Positions 25,455-33,613 of a DNA stretch of 44,005 bases are shown piece by piece. A model generated the notes under the pieces. That model made no database searches. It was not told the DNA's origin and worked only from the letters and a program-made list of their open reading frames with translations. Within the stretch, counting starts at the first letter, position 1, and every line of letters begins with the position of its first letter. A program made the translations under genes and the position numbers. Origin of the DNA: CAZPAN01 sp964581165 (GTDB lineage Bacteria > Actinomycetota > Coriobacteriia > Coriobacteriales > CADBOM01); NCBI GenBank assembly GCA_964581165.1, contig CAZOMM010000003.1, positions 1 to 44,005 of the forward strand, written 5' to 3'.

Positions 25455-26042
25455 TTGAGGTCTGTTGAGCTTAGTCGCACAACTACCGAGACAGATATCG
25501 CGATATCGCTTTGTCTCGATGGCTCGGGAAATGCCAAATCTAACACGGGAGTGCCGGCCTTTGATCATCTTCTTGAGGCCTTTGGTCGTCATGGCTTGTT
25601 CGATTTAGACGTAAAGGCTACAGGGGATATAGAGATAGATGCTCACCACACTGTAGAAGACACTGGAATTGTGCTAGGCAAGGCCTTTGACAAGTGCCTA
25701 GGCGATAGATCTGGAATTCGTAGGTTTGGCGATTGCATTCTTCCAATGGACGAAAGCCTTGTTATGGCGGCAGTTGATATCTCTGGACGAGGACAGCTGC
25801 ACTGGGCAGTGGATGTTCCCATCGAGATGATTGGGATGTTTGATACCACGCTGCTCAAAGAGTTCATGATTGCCTTGGCAACAAATATGGGGGCAACGAT
25901 TCATGTGCGTTCGATCTGCGGTGAGAACACTCATCACATTTTAGAGGCCGCAATGAAGGCCACAGGTCGTGCGCTTTTAGAGGCAGTTTCGATTGATCCT
26001 CGTAGAGCAGGTTCTATTCCCTCAACAAAGGGGGTTATATAG
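25455..26042 (+). CDS. hisB: Imidazoleglycerol-phosphate dehydratase
   Basis: A 195-residue monofunctional HisB (no phosphatase domain). The duplicated metal-binding motifs are DAHHTVEDTGIVLGKA and NTHHILEAAMKATGRAL; FDHLLEAFGRHGLFDL and DESLVMAAVDISGRG are also typical. The start is TTG, immediately after the hisC stop, with GGAGGTGA at 25442-25449. hisH follows with no spacing. Confidence 0.96.
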   Translation: MRSVELSRTTTETDIAISLCLDGSGNAKSNTGVPAFDHLLEAFGRHGLFDLDVKATGDIEIDAHHTVEDTGIVLGKAFDKCLGDRSGIRRFGDCILPMDESLVMAAVDISGRGQLHWAVDVPIEMIGMFDTTLLKEFMIALATNMGATIHVRSICGENTHHILEAAMKATGRALLEAVSIDPRRAGSIPSTKGVI

Positions 26043-26840
26043 ATGGCCATAGCCGTCGTTGATTATTGCAAGGGAAATCTAAGGAGTGTTCAAAAGGGGC
26101 TTGAGGCAGCTGGAGCCGAAGCCTTTATTTCTTCAGATCCAAAGGAAATTGCAAAAGCCCAGGCATTGGTTTTGCCCGGTGTTGGAGCCTTTGCAGATGC
26201 TGCCCAAACAATGAACAGCACCGGACAGATGTCTTTGCTGCGCGAGATGATCAAAGATGGAGTCCCATTTTTGGGAATTTGTCTGGGAATTCATCTTTTA
26301 TTTGAGTGGGGAGAAGAAGGGGCCAGCAGTTCTGAAAACCTGATTGCAGGGCTTGGAGTCTTGCCTGGTGTTGCCAAGCGCCTGAGTTCGGAGTCTCCAG
26401 ATGGGAGCAGGCTAAAGATCCCACACGTTGGTTGGAATACTGTGGAACTTATAAAGCCAGACTGCCCGATTTTTGATGGCATTCCAAACTCCACTCATTT
26501 TTACTTTACGCACTCTTACGTGGCCATTCCAGCAGAAGCTGAAGATATGGCTGCTACAACTACGCATGGACAGGCTTTTACAAGTGTGGTTTGGAACAAA
26601 AATATCTACGGCGTGCAATTTCATCCCGAAAAATCCTCTGCAGCGGGAATGCGAGTTCTTTCTAACTTTGTGAGATCTATTCGCAGTCCTTTTAGGATTA
26701 TGGTCGGCGGGATTACGGCTGCCGGGATTGCGGCCGGCGGGATTACGGCTGGCGGGATTGGAGATGCATCGCGGCCGGCGGAATTGACTCCAAGTGCGTC
26801 TTTGCAGATTCCGGACGGCGGGATTGGAGATACAAAATGA
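26043..26840 (+). CDS. hisH: Imidazole glycerol phosphate synthase glutaminase subunit HisH, with repeat tail
   Basis: A 265-residue class I glutaminase that supplies ammonia to HisF. The catalytic Cys is in FLGICLGIHLLFEWGEEG and the His-Glu pair in VQFHPEKSS; VVDYCKGNLRSVQKGLEAAG opens the protein. The family usually ends near residue 210. Here about 48 more residues follow (GGITAAGIAAGGITAGGIGD...), built on a 15-nt GC-rich repeat. Its stop overlaps the hisA start by 4 nt. Confidence 0.95.
   Translation: MAIAVVDYCKGNLRSVQKGLEAAGAEAFISSDPKEIAKAQALVLPGVGAFADAAQTMNSTGQMSLLREMIKDGVPFLGICLGIHLLFEWGEEGASSSENLIAGLGVLPGVAKRLSSESPDGSRLKIPHVGWNTVELIKPDCPIFDGIPNSTHFYFTHSYVAIPAEAEDMAATTTHGQAFTSVVWNKNIYGVQFHPEKSSAAGMRVLSNFVRSIRSPFRIMVGGITAAGIAAGGITAGGIGDASRPAELTPSASLQIPDGGIGDTK
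26706..26765 (+). repeat. 15-nt tandem repeat in the HisH C-terminal tail
   Basis: Four contiguous units of GGCGGGATTACGGCT type (26706, 26721, 26736, 26751). Another GGCGGGATTGGAGAT copy ends the gene at about 26817-26831, so a block including the spacer was probably duplicated. Confidence 0.9.
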
Positions 26841-27706
26841 TTCTCTTTCCAGCAATTGACATTCTTGATGGCAGGGCTGTACGTCTGCGTCAGGGATCTT
26901 ACGACGATGTTACAAAGTACCATGACGATCCAGCTCAGCAGGCCTCTGTTTTTGCAGAAGCAGGGGCAAAGTGGATTCATGTTGTTGATTTAAACGGTGC
27001 CAAGGAAGGCAGGGCCGTCAACCAATCAACTATCACGCGGATCATCGAGGAGTCTGGAGTAAATGTTGAGGTTGGGGGCGGTATGCGCTCCATCGAGATC
27101 ATCGACTCCTACATCGAGGCTGGTGCTAAGCGCATTGTTCTGGGTACCAAATTGGCTCGAGATCCCAACTTTGCCAAGGAGGCGGCTAATAGATTTGGCG
27201 AGATGATCGTGGCAGGAATTGATGCAAGAGATGCTTATGTCTCTGTATCGGGCTGGACCGAGGCCGAGTCGATACCTGCAGATGATTTGGTGGCTAGGCT
27301 TAAAGATTTGGGGATTTGCCATTTGGTTTATACGGATATCTCGCGCGATGGAATGCAAAGCGGAATTGATGTGCAGAGGTATCTGGAGCTTTCTAAGATT
27401 GCAGGTTTTAAGGTGGTTGCATCTGGAGGAGTGGCATCAATTGAGGATATCAAGGCCCTTGCTGCTCATCCCCAGGCCATAGAGGGAGCGATTGTGGGCA
27501 AGGCAATCTATGAGGGAAGGCTTGATGTTCGCGAGGCTTTAGCTGTTGTTGCTGGTGCGGCTGACGGCGGGACGGCCGCTGGTGAGGCTGACGGTGCATC
27601 GACTGCCGGCGCGACCACTGACTCGCCCCTCGGCGTGGCTGCCGGCGCGGCCACCAGAGCAGCCGCCACCCCGCCCCTCGGCACATCCGGAGAGGGGATC
27701 AATTAA
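26837..27706 (+). CDS. hisA: Phosphoribosylformimino-AICAR phosphate isomerase HisA, with low-complexity tail
   Basis: A 289-residue (beta/alpha)8 barrel. The catalytic Asp residues lie in FPAIDILDGRAVRLRQG and VYTDISRDGMQSG; VEVGGGMRSIE and VVASGGVASIEDI bind phosphate. The family ends near residue 240; the remaining 48 residues are Ala/Gly/Thr-rich (GAADGGTAAGEADGAS...) with a much higher GC content than the core. The segment TAGATTDSPLG/VAAGAATR...TPPLG looks like a diverged duplication. Its last base is the first base of the hisFI ATG. Confidence 0.95.
   Translation: MILFPAIDILDGRAVRLRQGSYDDVTKYHDDPAQQASVFAEAGAKWIHVVDLNGAKEGRAVNQSTITRIIEESGVNVEVGGGMRSIEIIDSYIEAGAKRIVLGTKLARDPNFAKEAANRFGEMIVAGIDARDAYVSVSGWTEAESIPADDLVARLKDLGICHLVYTDISRDGMQSGIDVQRYLELSKIAGFKVVASGGVASIEDIKALAAHPQAIEGAIVGKAIYEGRLDVREALAVVAGAADGGTAAGEADGASTAGATTDSPLGVAAGAATRAAATPPLGTSGEGIN
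27555..27692 (+). repeat. GC-rich degenerate repeat at the hisA 3' end
   Basis: GCTGACGG, GCCGGCGCG and CCCCTCGGC phrases each occur at least twice. The units are irregular, so this array is older or more diverged than its neighbours. Confidence 0.6.
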
Positions 27707-28848
27707 TGCTGGCAAAAAGAGTTATCCCCTGTTTGGATGTAAAAGACGGCAGGGTTGTAAAAGGCGTTAACTTTGTAAACCTAAGAGATGCTGGAGATCC
27801 AGTAGAACTTGCTGCCGAGTACGATGCTCAAGGTGCCGATGAAGTTATCTTTTTGGACATCACAGCTACAGCCGAGGGTCGCAAAACCACCATCGAGATG
27901 GCATCTAGAGCCAGCGAAGAACTGAGGATCCCCTTTACGGTTGGCGGCGGATTTAGCGATGTTGACTCAATAAGAGAGATGATCGCTGCAGGTGCCGACA
28001 AGGTTTCTGTTAATTCGGCTGCTGTTAGAGATCCCGATTTGATAACACGTGCCGCTAAGGCCTTTGGATCGCAGGCTATCATTTGTGCGATAGACGCTAA
28101 GGCTCGTGAGGATGTTCCTAAAAAATGGAGCGTTTATGTTAGTGGTGGACGCGTGGACACCGGTATCGATGCACTTGAGTGGGCTGTTGAGGCTGCGCGC
28201 AGAGGAGCAGGAGAGATTCTGCTTACCTCTATGGATCGAGATGGATCTAAGATCGGTTTTGATCTAGAACTCACACGAGCGATATCTGATGCGGTGGATA
28301 TCCCAGTTATTGCTTCTGGTGGAGTTGGCGAACTTTCGCATTTTTCGGAAGGTGTAATTGAGGGTGGAGCCGATGCAGTGCTTGCTGCAAGTGTCTTTCA
28401 CTTTGGTGAGCTTACGGTAGCTCAGGTTAAAAAGCACATGGCCCTAATGGGTATTCCCGTAAGAATGAGCGACGAGTTTGATTATTCCTTGGCTGCAGCA
28501 ATAGATCCTGCAAATCTTAGCTTTGATGAAAAAGGTTTGATTCCAGCAATTGTTCAAGATGCAAAAACCGCTGAGGTGTTGATGATGGCCTGGATGAATG
28601 CCGAGTCACTTAATCTCACTATCTCAACTGGCACTACCTGGTTTTGGTCTAGATCTAGGTCTTGTATTTGGAATAAGGGCGAAACTTCTGGAAATTATCA
28701 ACATGTGGTTTCGATCGATACAGACTGCGATACCGATTGCTTGCTTGTTAGGGTTGAGCCCGATGGGCCGGCCTGTCACACCAATGCTAGGTCTTGCTTT
28801 TATAGAAGAGTTGAAAATACAAAGACAGATACAAATTCTGCTTTATAA
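27706..28848 (+). CDS. hisFI: Fused HisF-HisI: imidazole glycerol phosphate synthase cyclase subunit + phosphoribosyl-AMP cyclohydrolase
   Basis: A 380-residue protein with two enzymes. Residues 1 to about 253 are HisF: LAKRVIPCLDVKDGRVVKGVNF (catalytic Asp11), FLDITATAEGR, FTVGGGFSDVDSIREM, AIDAK (second catalytic Asp), DRDGSKIGFDLELTRAIS and VIASGGVGELSHF. After a linker of about 20 residues, residues 275 to 375 are HisI: GLIPAIVQDAKTAEVLMMAWMNAESL, WFWSRSRSCIWNKGETSGN, DCDTDCLLVRVEPDGPACHTNARSCF with zinc and metal ligands. HisI-HisE is the commonly known fusion; here hisE is a separate gene downstream. All key residues of both parts are present. Confidence 0.95.
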   Translation: MLAKRVIPCLDVKDGRVVKGVNFVNLRDAGDPVELAAEYDAQGADEVIFLDITATAEGRKTTIEMASRASEELRIPFTVGGGFSDVDSIREMIAAGADKVSVNSAAVRDPDLITRAAKAFGSQAIICAIDAKAREDVPKKWSVYVSGGRVDTGIDALEWAVEAARRGAGEILLTSMDRDGSKIGFDLELTRAISDAVDIPVIASGGVGELSHFSEGVIEGGADAVLAASVFHFGELTVAQVKKHMALMGIPVRMSDEFDYSLAAAIDPANLSFDEKGLIPAIVQDAKTAEVLMMAWMNAESLNLTISTGTTWFWSRSRSCIWNKGETSGNYQHVVSIDTDCDTDCLLVRVEPDGPACHTNARSCFYRRVENTKTDTNSAL

Positions 28849-28895
28849 TCCTGTGAATATTTTTAACTGGGCGAGCTTGGGGGTTAGTTATTTGC

Positions 28896-29738
28896 ATGTT
28901 GTCTTGTAGGGCAAGGGTTTTGATTACAAAGGTTTTGACTGTACTTTCCACAGTTATTGCAATGGTGGCATTGCTGGCACTTTGTGCTTGTTCTGGGAAT
29001 TCCGAGCTACAGGATTCTCCATCGATATCAGAATCTGATGTAAACGACACAGAAGAACAACAAGCAAGTCAAGAAGAGCAAACAAGCCAAGAAGAAGAAA
29101 ACTTAGAGCTAGAAGGCTTTGTTATTGTAATAGATGCAGGTCATCAGGCCTATGGTAATTCTGATACCGAGCCTATAGGACCTGGAGCCAGTGAAACCAA
29201 GGCCAAGGTTACATCTGGAACCAGTGGCGTTACTACAGGGACTCCCGAGCACGAGGTTAACCTAGCAGTTGCCTTGCTTTTGCGTGATGAGCTTGAGGCA
29301 CGCGGTGCTACTGTGGTGATGATTAGAGAAACCGCCGATGTGGATATCTCTAATTCGGAGCGTGCGGCGATTGCCAACGATGCAAACGCAGACCTTTTTG
29401 TGAGGCTTCACAGCGATGGCTCAGAAAGCTCATCTAGTAATGGATTTTCGACCTTAGTTCCTGGGCTCAACGATTGGACGGCTGCAATAGTTGAGGAATC
29501 TGCCGTGGCTGCTTCGTATGTTCAGGCTGCAGCAGTTGCGGCAACGGGAGCTGCCGACCTAGGAATTGTCGAGCGAACAGATTTGTCGGGATTTAACTGG
29601 TGTGAAGTTCCAACAATACTTTGCGAAATGGGTTTTCTGACCAATGCCGAGGAAGAGGCAAAGTTAATCGATCCGGATTATCAGGCGCTTTTGGCCCAAG
29701 GCATTGCCCAAGGCATATCCGATTATTTGCTTGCTTAA
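28896..29738 (+). CDS. N-acetylmuramoyl-L-alanine amidase lipoprotein (Amidase_3)
   Basis: A 280-residue cell-wall hydrolase. A lipoprotein signal (VLTVLSTVIAMVALLALCAC, lipidated Cys near residue 32) is followed by a Ser/Glu/Gln-rich spacer with an 18-nt repeat. The catalytic domain has the zinc ligands in VIVIDAGHQ, PEHEVNLAVALLLRDELEARGA and LFVRLHSDG, and the catalytic Glu in TILCEMGFLTN. It would cleave the amide bond between MurNAc and the peptide stem outside the membrane. It lies inside the his operon, between hisFI and hisE, an unexpected partner. The start is uncertain: ATG 28896 has a distant ribosome-binding site, and TTG 28920 is possible. Confidence 0.9.
   Translation: MLSCRARVLITKVLTVLSTVIAMVALLALCACSGNSELQDSPSISESDVNDTEEQQASQEEQTSQEEENLELEGFVIVIDAGHQAYGNSDTEPIGPGASETKAKVTSGTSGVTTGTPEHEVNLAVALLLRDELEARGATVVMIRETADVDISNSERAAIANDANADLFVRLHSDGSESSSSNGFSTLVPGLNDWTAAIVEESAVAASYVQAAAVAATGAADLGIVERTDLSGFNWCEVPTILCEMGFLTNAEEEAKLIDPDYQALLAQGIAQGISDYLLA
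29061..29096 (+). repeat. 18-nt tandem duplication in the amidase spacer
   Basis: CAAGCAAGTCAAGAAGAG and a copy with three changes encode QASQEE-QTSQEE. Confidence 0.85.
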
Positions 29739-29781
29739 AAGAGAATTCGGTTTTTAAACTTGTTAGTTGAAAGGAACGACC

Positions 29782-30099
29782 ATGGGTTATCTTACCGAGA
29801 ATGTCCAAGCCGGCGATATCGGAGAAACCCTAGCTAAGCTTGCTGAAACTATCCGCTCTAGAAGGGATGCCTCGCCGGAAGAAAGTTATACAGCAAAGCT
29901 TATGACACAGCCACAAGAAGGGCTTTTAAAAAAAGTAGGCGAGGAAGCTATTGAGACAATTCTGGCTGCCAAAATAGGTGGTAAAGAGCATCTCAGATAC
30001 GAGATGGCCGATCTGATTTATCACGTGATGGTTTTGATGGAGCTTCACGAGATTTCTCTTGCTGAATTAGCAGGAGAGCTGAACGCGAGAATGAAGTGA
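29782..30099 (+). CDS. hisE: Phosphoribosyl-ATP pyrophosphatase
   Basis: A 105-residue all-alpha MazG-like enzyme for the second step of histidine synthesis. The Glu/Asp metal sites are in KVGEEAIETILAA and RYEMADLIYHVMVLM. ATG 29782 follows AAAGGAACG. Its stop overlaps the GTG of the next gene (GTGA). It completes the pathway in this operon. Confidence 0.95.
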   Translation: MGYLTENVQAGDIGETLAKLAETIRSRRDASPEESYTAKLMTQPQEGLLKKVGEEAIETILAAKIGGKEHLRYEMADLIYHVMVLMELHEISLAELAGELNARMK

Positions 30100-30389
30100 G
30101 CAAGAACGAGGACGACATCATTGTCGTAGTAGGATCTAAAAATTCCTCGGCTTGCCAAATTGGGAATGTCGAGATTTTTGAAGAGTCCGACGAAGGCAAC
30201 TTGGACCCAGACGTGCTTCGGCTTAAGTCGCAGCAAAACGCTAGCGATCGTGCTGTCAATGATGGCCGCAGTACGGACCAGGAAGATACAGCTGATAGCA
30301 TGAGTGCTATGCATAAGGGAGTGCTTGTAGCTGCGGCAGCTCTTCTTGTTATTGGAGCTATCTATATTTGCATGTACTGGTTTGCTTGA
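30096..30389 (+). CDS. Small single-pass membrane protein of unknown function
   Basis: A 97-residue protein I do not recognise. Residues 1-72 are hydrophilic and acidic (DDIIVVVG, EIFEESDEGNLDPDV); residues about 74-96 form one hydrophobic segment (GVLVAAAALLVIGAIYICMYWF) that reaches the C-terminus. This fits a tail-anchored topology with the N-terminus in the cytoplasm. GTG 30096 overlaps the hisE stop, so it is translated with the his operon. Confidence 0.65.
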   Translation: MSKNEDDIIVVVGSKNSSACQIGNVEIFEESDEGNLDPDVLRLKSQQNASDRAVNDGRSTDQEDTADSMSAMHKGVLVAAAALLVIGAIYICMYWFA

Positions 30390-30530
30390 TCTAGTACAAA
30401 TAGTGTGGAAATAAGTGCGTAAAAGCTGCAGAAAGCCTGCGGGAAAAGCACAAATAGTGCAGAAAACCTGGGAAAAACCGGCGGGAAGCCTGCGAAAACC
30501 TGCGTAAAAAGTACGGAAAACTAAAATAAG
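30390..30530. repeat. Degenerate repeat region after the small membrane-protein gene
   Basis: Phrases such as GCCTGCG, GTGCAGAAA, CCTGCGTAAAA and GTACGG recur with irregular spacing of about 15-25 nt, the look of an old tandem array. No gene is supported. Confidence 0.5.
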
Positions 30531-30595
30531 TGCTCTTGTGCTGCGGTTTTATGCTTTGTGTTAGGATCGGCACAATTGAAGGAGGTCTTTTACAT

Positions 30596-31581
30596 ATGGC
30601 AAAGAAAAAAAGAAGAACTCTAGATTTTGATGAAGGTCCCGATATACCTAACATTCCTAGTGTTGATACTAGGGACTCGCATATAAATGATGGCAAAACC
30701 GAGCAAAGATATAACGAAGTATTCCCTAGGGATAATGTTTATTTAGAGGAAGACTCAATGGGCCTGAATAACGGCATTGGGTATGACGAAGACCATGAGT
30801 CGCTTCAGGCTGCTACTGGTGAATTTTTTAGCATTGGAGGCTTTGATCAGGCCGAGCAGGCTATGAAGTCTCGGCGAAAGCTAAAAATAACAATCGTTGT
30901 TATCATTGTTCTTATTGTGGCGCTTGTTATTACAGGTTATTACGTGCTTTCTAATAGGCAGCACGAGAGAAACACCGACACCATCGTTACCGATCCAGGT
31001 ATTACCGGTGGAGACATAGACGAATCCACCTCAACCGACGAAGATTATGCAACCACAGTTCCAAATCTAAGTTCCCTTTTTGGTCTTAATTCCAACGATG
31101 CTGCAAATAGGCTTGGCTCCGACTATTCCAATGAAGGAACTTCTAATAACGACTCAGAAGACTCAGACATTAAATCTTTTGTAACTTTTAAGTACTCCCC
31201 ACAAGATGCCGAGCTTGAAGTTCAAACCGGCCCCGAACTTCAGCTAGGAATGAATGAAGAAGGGGCTGTTATACAAGTAAAAATGAGTTCTTCTTTGCCA
31301 ATGATTGGCATTGACCCAACGAGTTTTGAGTCGCTTATATCAACCCCCGATACGCTCAATTCGGTGCTTGAAAGCTGCGGGATCTCTCAAACTGTCGATT
31401 CGGACTCATACAGTGCTCCAAGCGAGGAGGAGTACACCGTCTATGAGGATGAGGATGCAACTTTTCTAGTTGTCGAGATGCTGTCTGCCAGCTTTACGGG
31501 ATCCATTGATGGTGAGTCTGCTCCAACTAAGTGGGAGATAACTTTTAGCTACGATTATTCGCAGTCGGACTCTAATCCCAG
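30596..31581 (+). CDS. Membrane-anchored extracytoplasmic protein of unknown function (interrupted by assembly gap)
   Basis: At least 328 residues; the 3' end is lost in the N run. The ATG at 30596 has an excellent GAAGGAGGTC site. A charged cytoplasmic head (MAKKKRRTLDFDEG...) of about 95 residues precedes one transmembrane helix (KITIVVIIVLIVALVITGYYVLS). A Ser/Thr/Asp-rich outer linker leads to a beta-rich domain (VTFKYSPQDAELEVQTGPELQLGMNEEGAVIQVKMSS, FLVVEMLSASFTGSIDG). I know no family for it. Bases after the gap (to a stop at 31706-31708) may or may not belong to it, because the gap length is unknown. Confidence 0.7.
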
Positions 31582-31681
31582 NNNNNNNNNNNNNNNNNNN
31601 NNNNNNNNNNNNNNNNNNNNNNNNNNNNNNNNNNNNNNNNNNNNNNNNNNNNNNNNNNNNNNNNNNNNNNNNNNNNNNNNN
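31582..31681. other. Assembly gap (100 N)
   Basis: Placeholder gap that cuts the membrane-protein gene on its left. Confidence 0.97.
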
Positions 31682-31789
31682 GGGGCGCATTCATCTAAGG
31701 CAAGGTAACGTTTAGCGCGATAACGTTAAAGCCGCGTTGACCTTTGCTAGGCACATTTTTAGAATTGGGTGAATTGCATCTGGTTTATA

Positions 31790-31807
31790 CACGCAAAAGC
31801 GTGCTTT
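31790..31807 (+). terminator. Small terminator-like hairpin
   Basis: CACGC-AAAA-GCGTG followed by CTTTT. The stem is short but the loop is tight. Probably ends the his-amidase-membrane protein transcript. Confidence 0.45.
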
Positions 31808-31854
31808 TATATGATCTTGGAATAGAATAAACAACTTTCAGCTTCCTTCGATGG

Positions 31855-31898
31855 TCGTGCCATGATGCGGTCTAGTCATGCTCGTGGCACGATTTTTT
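31855..31898 (+). terminator. Rho-independent terminator upstream of rny
   Basis: TCGTGCCA and TGGCACGA pair, with an inner CATGA/TCATG stem, and six T follow directly. It is the strongest terminator in the window. The rny start is 78 nt beyond, so a promoter must lie between. Confidence 0.85.
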
Positions 31899-31975
31899 GT
31901 GCAGTTTTTGCATGATTGTTGAATTAAAACCGGTGTGGCTTTGCCTGCGCCTTAACTGACAGGGGTGTCAAACAA

Positions 31976-33505
31976 ATGGAAATAGTCCTTTGTGTGGTTT
32001 TTGTAATTGTGGGGCTTGTAATTGGATATGCTGTCTCACATTTTGTTGTTAGATCTAAGCAAAATAAATCCGAAACTACAGCCGCAGATATTCTCAGAAA
32101 GGCCAAGTCTGAGGCTGACTCTATTAAACGAGATGCTGAGATAGAGGCTAAAGAAAATAAAATCAAAGTGCAAAACGAGGCTGATCGCGAAATCGCAGAG
32201 CGTAAACGCGAGATTTCCCAGCAAGAAAATAGACTAATGCAGCGAGAGGACTCTCTTGATAAGCGCTCAAATAATCTTGATAAGCGCGAGTATCAGCTCT
32301 CATCTTTGCAGGGACAGATCGAAAAGAAAAACAAGGAACTCGATGATGCCTTGGTTCAAGCCAACGAGAAGCTCGAACAGATTGCATCTTTAACGCCTGA
32401 GCAGGCCAAGGAAGTCCTAATAGAAAGAGTTAAAGGCGAGTGCACCAAAAAGGCCGCCTCGATTATTCGTCAGGCAGAGGCTCAGGCTAATCTAGAGGCC
32501 GACAGAAAGGCTCGAAACATTCTCAGTTTGGCTATTCAGCGCATGGCCGATGAGCAAACTTCTGAGCAGACAATTTCTTCTATTCCCATTCCATCCGATG
32601 ATCTCAAGGGTCGTATTATTGGTCGCGAGGGCCGCAATATCAGGACATTTGAGCAGATCACAGGAGTTAATCTAATCATCGACGATACTCCAGAGCTTGT
32701 TGTGATCTCGTGCTTTGATCCTGTTAGACGCGAGATCGGCCGCATCACTATAGAAAATCTGATTGCCGATGGCCGCATTCATCCTGCAAGGATCGAAGAA
32801 ATGTTTAACAAGGCCACAAAGCTTGTTGGCAGGCAGATTCAAGAGGCTGGCGAAAAGGCTGCCTTTGAGATTGGAATTCACGACTTTGATCCCGAGATCA
32901 TTAAGACCTTAGGTCGTCTAAAGTTTAGAACTTCTTATGGTCAAAATGTTTTGCAGCACTCTGTTGAGGTGGCCCATCTAAGCTCGATGATGGCCTCGGA
33001 GCTTGGCTTAGATCCAGCTTATGCCAAGAGGGCAGGTCTTCTCCACGATATAGGAAAGGCCCTAGACCACGAGATCGAGGGATCTCATGCAGTTATCGGT
33101 GCCGATTTGATTAGGCGTTTTGGTGAGGAAACTTCGGTAGTGCATGCCGTTGAGGCTCACCACAACGATGTAGAGCCTCAGTCGGTAGTAGCTGTGCTGG
33201 TTCAGGCGGCCGATGCAATCTCTGCTGCACGTCCTGGTGCTCGTAGCGAGTCGATGGAAAACTACGTTAAGCGTCTTGAGAAACTTGAGGAGATTGCCAA
33301 TACTCACGAGGGTGTTGATCACACCTACGTTATGCAAGCTGGCCGTGAGATAAGAGTCATGGTTGAGCCAGATAAGATTAACGATTCTCAGCAGGTAGTC
33401 ATGGCTCACGAAATTGCCAAGCAAATAGAAGAAGAGATGCAATATCCAGGCCAGATAAAGGTTGTTGTTATTAGAGAGAGTCGTGCTCAAGAGATTGCTA
33501 AATAG
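31976..33505 (+). CDS. rny: Ribonuclease Y
   Basis: A 509-residue membrane-bound endoribonuclease that starts bulk mRNA decay. An N-terminal membrane helix (EIVLCVVFVIVGLVIGYAV) is followed by a long coiled coil (residues about 35-150, rich in Glu/Lys/Arg). The KH domain has DDLKGRIIGREGRNIRTFEQITGVNLIIDDTP. The HD domain has LQHSVEVAHLSSMMA and AGLLHDIGKALDHE with the metal-binding His-Asp. AGGGGTG precedes the ATG. It heads the rny-GHKL-spoVS-PHP-miaB-miaA run. Confidence 0.97.
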   Translation: MEIVLCVVFVIVGLVIGYAVSHFVVRSKQNKSETTAADILRKAKSEADSIKRDAEIEAKENKIKVQNEADREIAERKREISQQENRLMQREDSLDKRSNNLDKREYQLSSLQGQIEKKNKELDDALVQANEKLEQIASLTPEQAKEVLIERVKGECTKKAASIIRQAEAQANLEADRKARNILSLAIQRMADEQTSEQTISSIPIPSDDLKGRIIGREGRNIRTFEQITGVNLIIDDTPELVVISCFDPVRREIGRITIENLIADGRIHPARIEEMFNKATKLVGRQIQEAGEKAAFEIGIHDFDPEIIKTLGRLKFRTSYGQNVLQHSVEVAHLSSMMASELGLDPAYAKRAGLLHDIGKALDHEIEGSHAVIGADLIRRFGEETSVVHAVEAHHNDVEPQSVVAVLVQAADAISAARPGARSESMENYVKRLEKLEEIANTHEGVDHTYVMQAGREIRVMVEPDKINDSQQVVMAHEIAKQIEEEMQYPGQIKVVVIRESRAQEIAK

Positions 33506-33613
33506 CTAATGGCAAAAGCTGACGCTAAGCAGCAAGTAGTTAAGTTGCCAATGGTAAATGGCTAATGCTAAATAGCTAAATTAACGGCCTTTTGATCGGC
33601 TTGGGTGATTTAG
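33506..33613. repeat. Degenerate repeat between rny and the GHKL ATPase gene
   Basis: GCTAAATAGCTAA, GCTAATG and GGTAAATGGCTAATG phrases recur from the rny stop to about 33580. The spacing is irregular. Confidence 0.55.

Noticed and set aside
31682..31708. C-terminal residues of the membrane protein after the gap
   Set aside because: The true gap length is unknown, so the frame across 100 N has no meaning.
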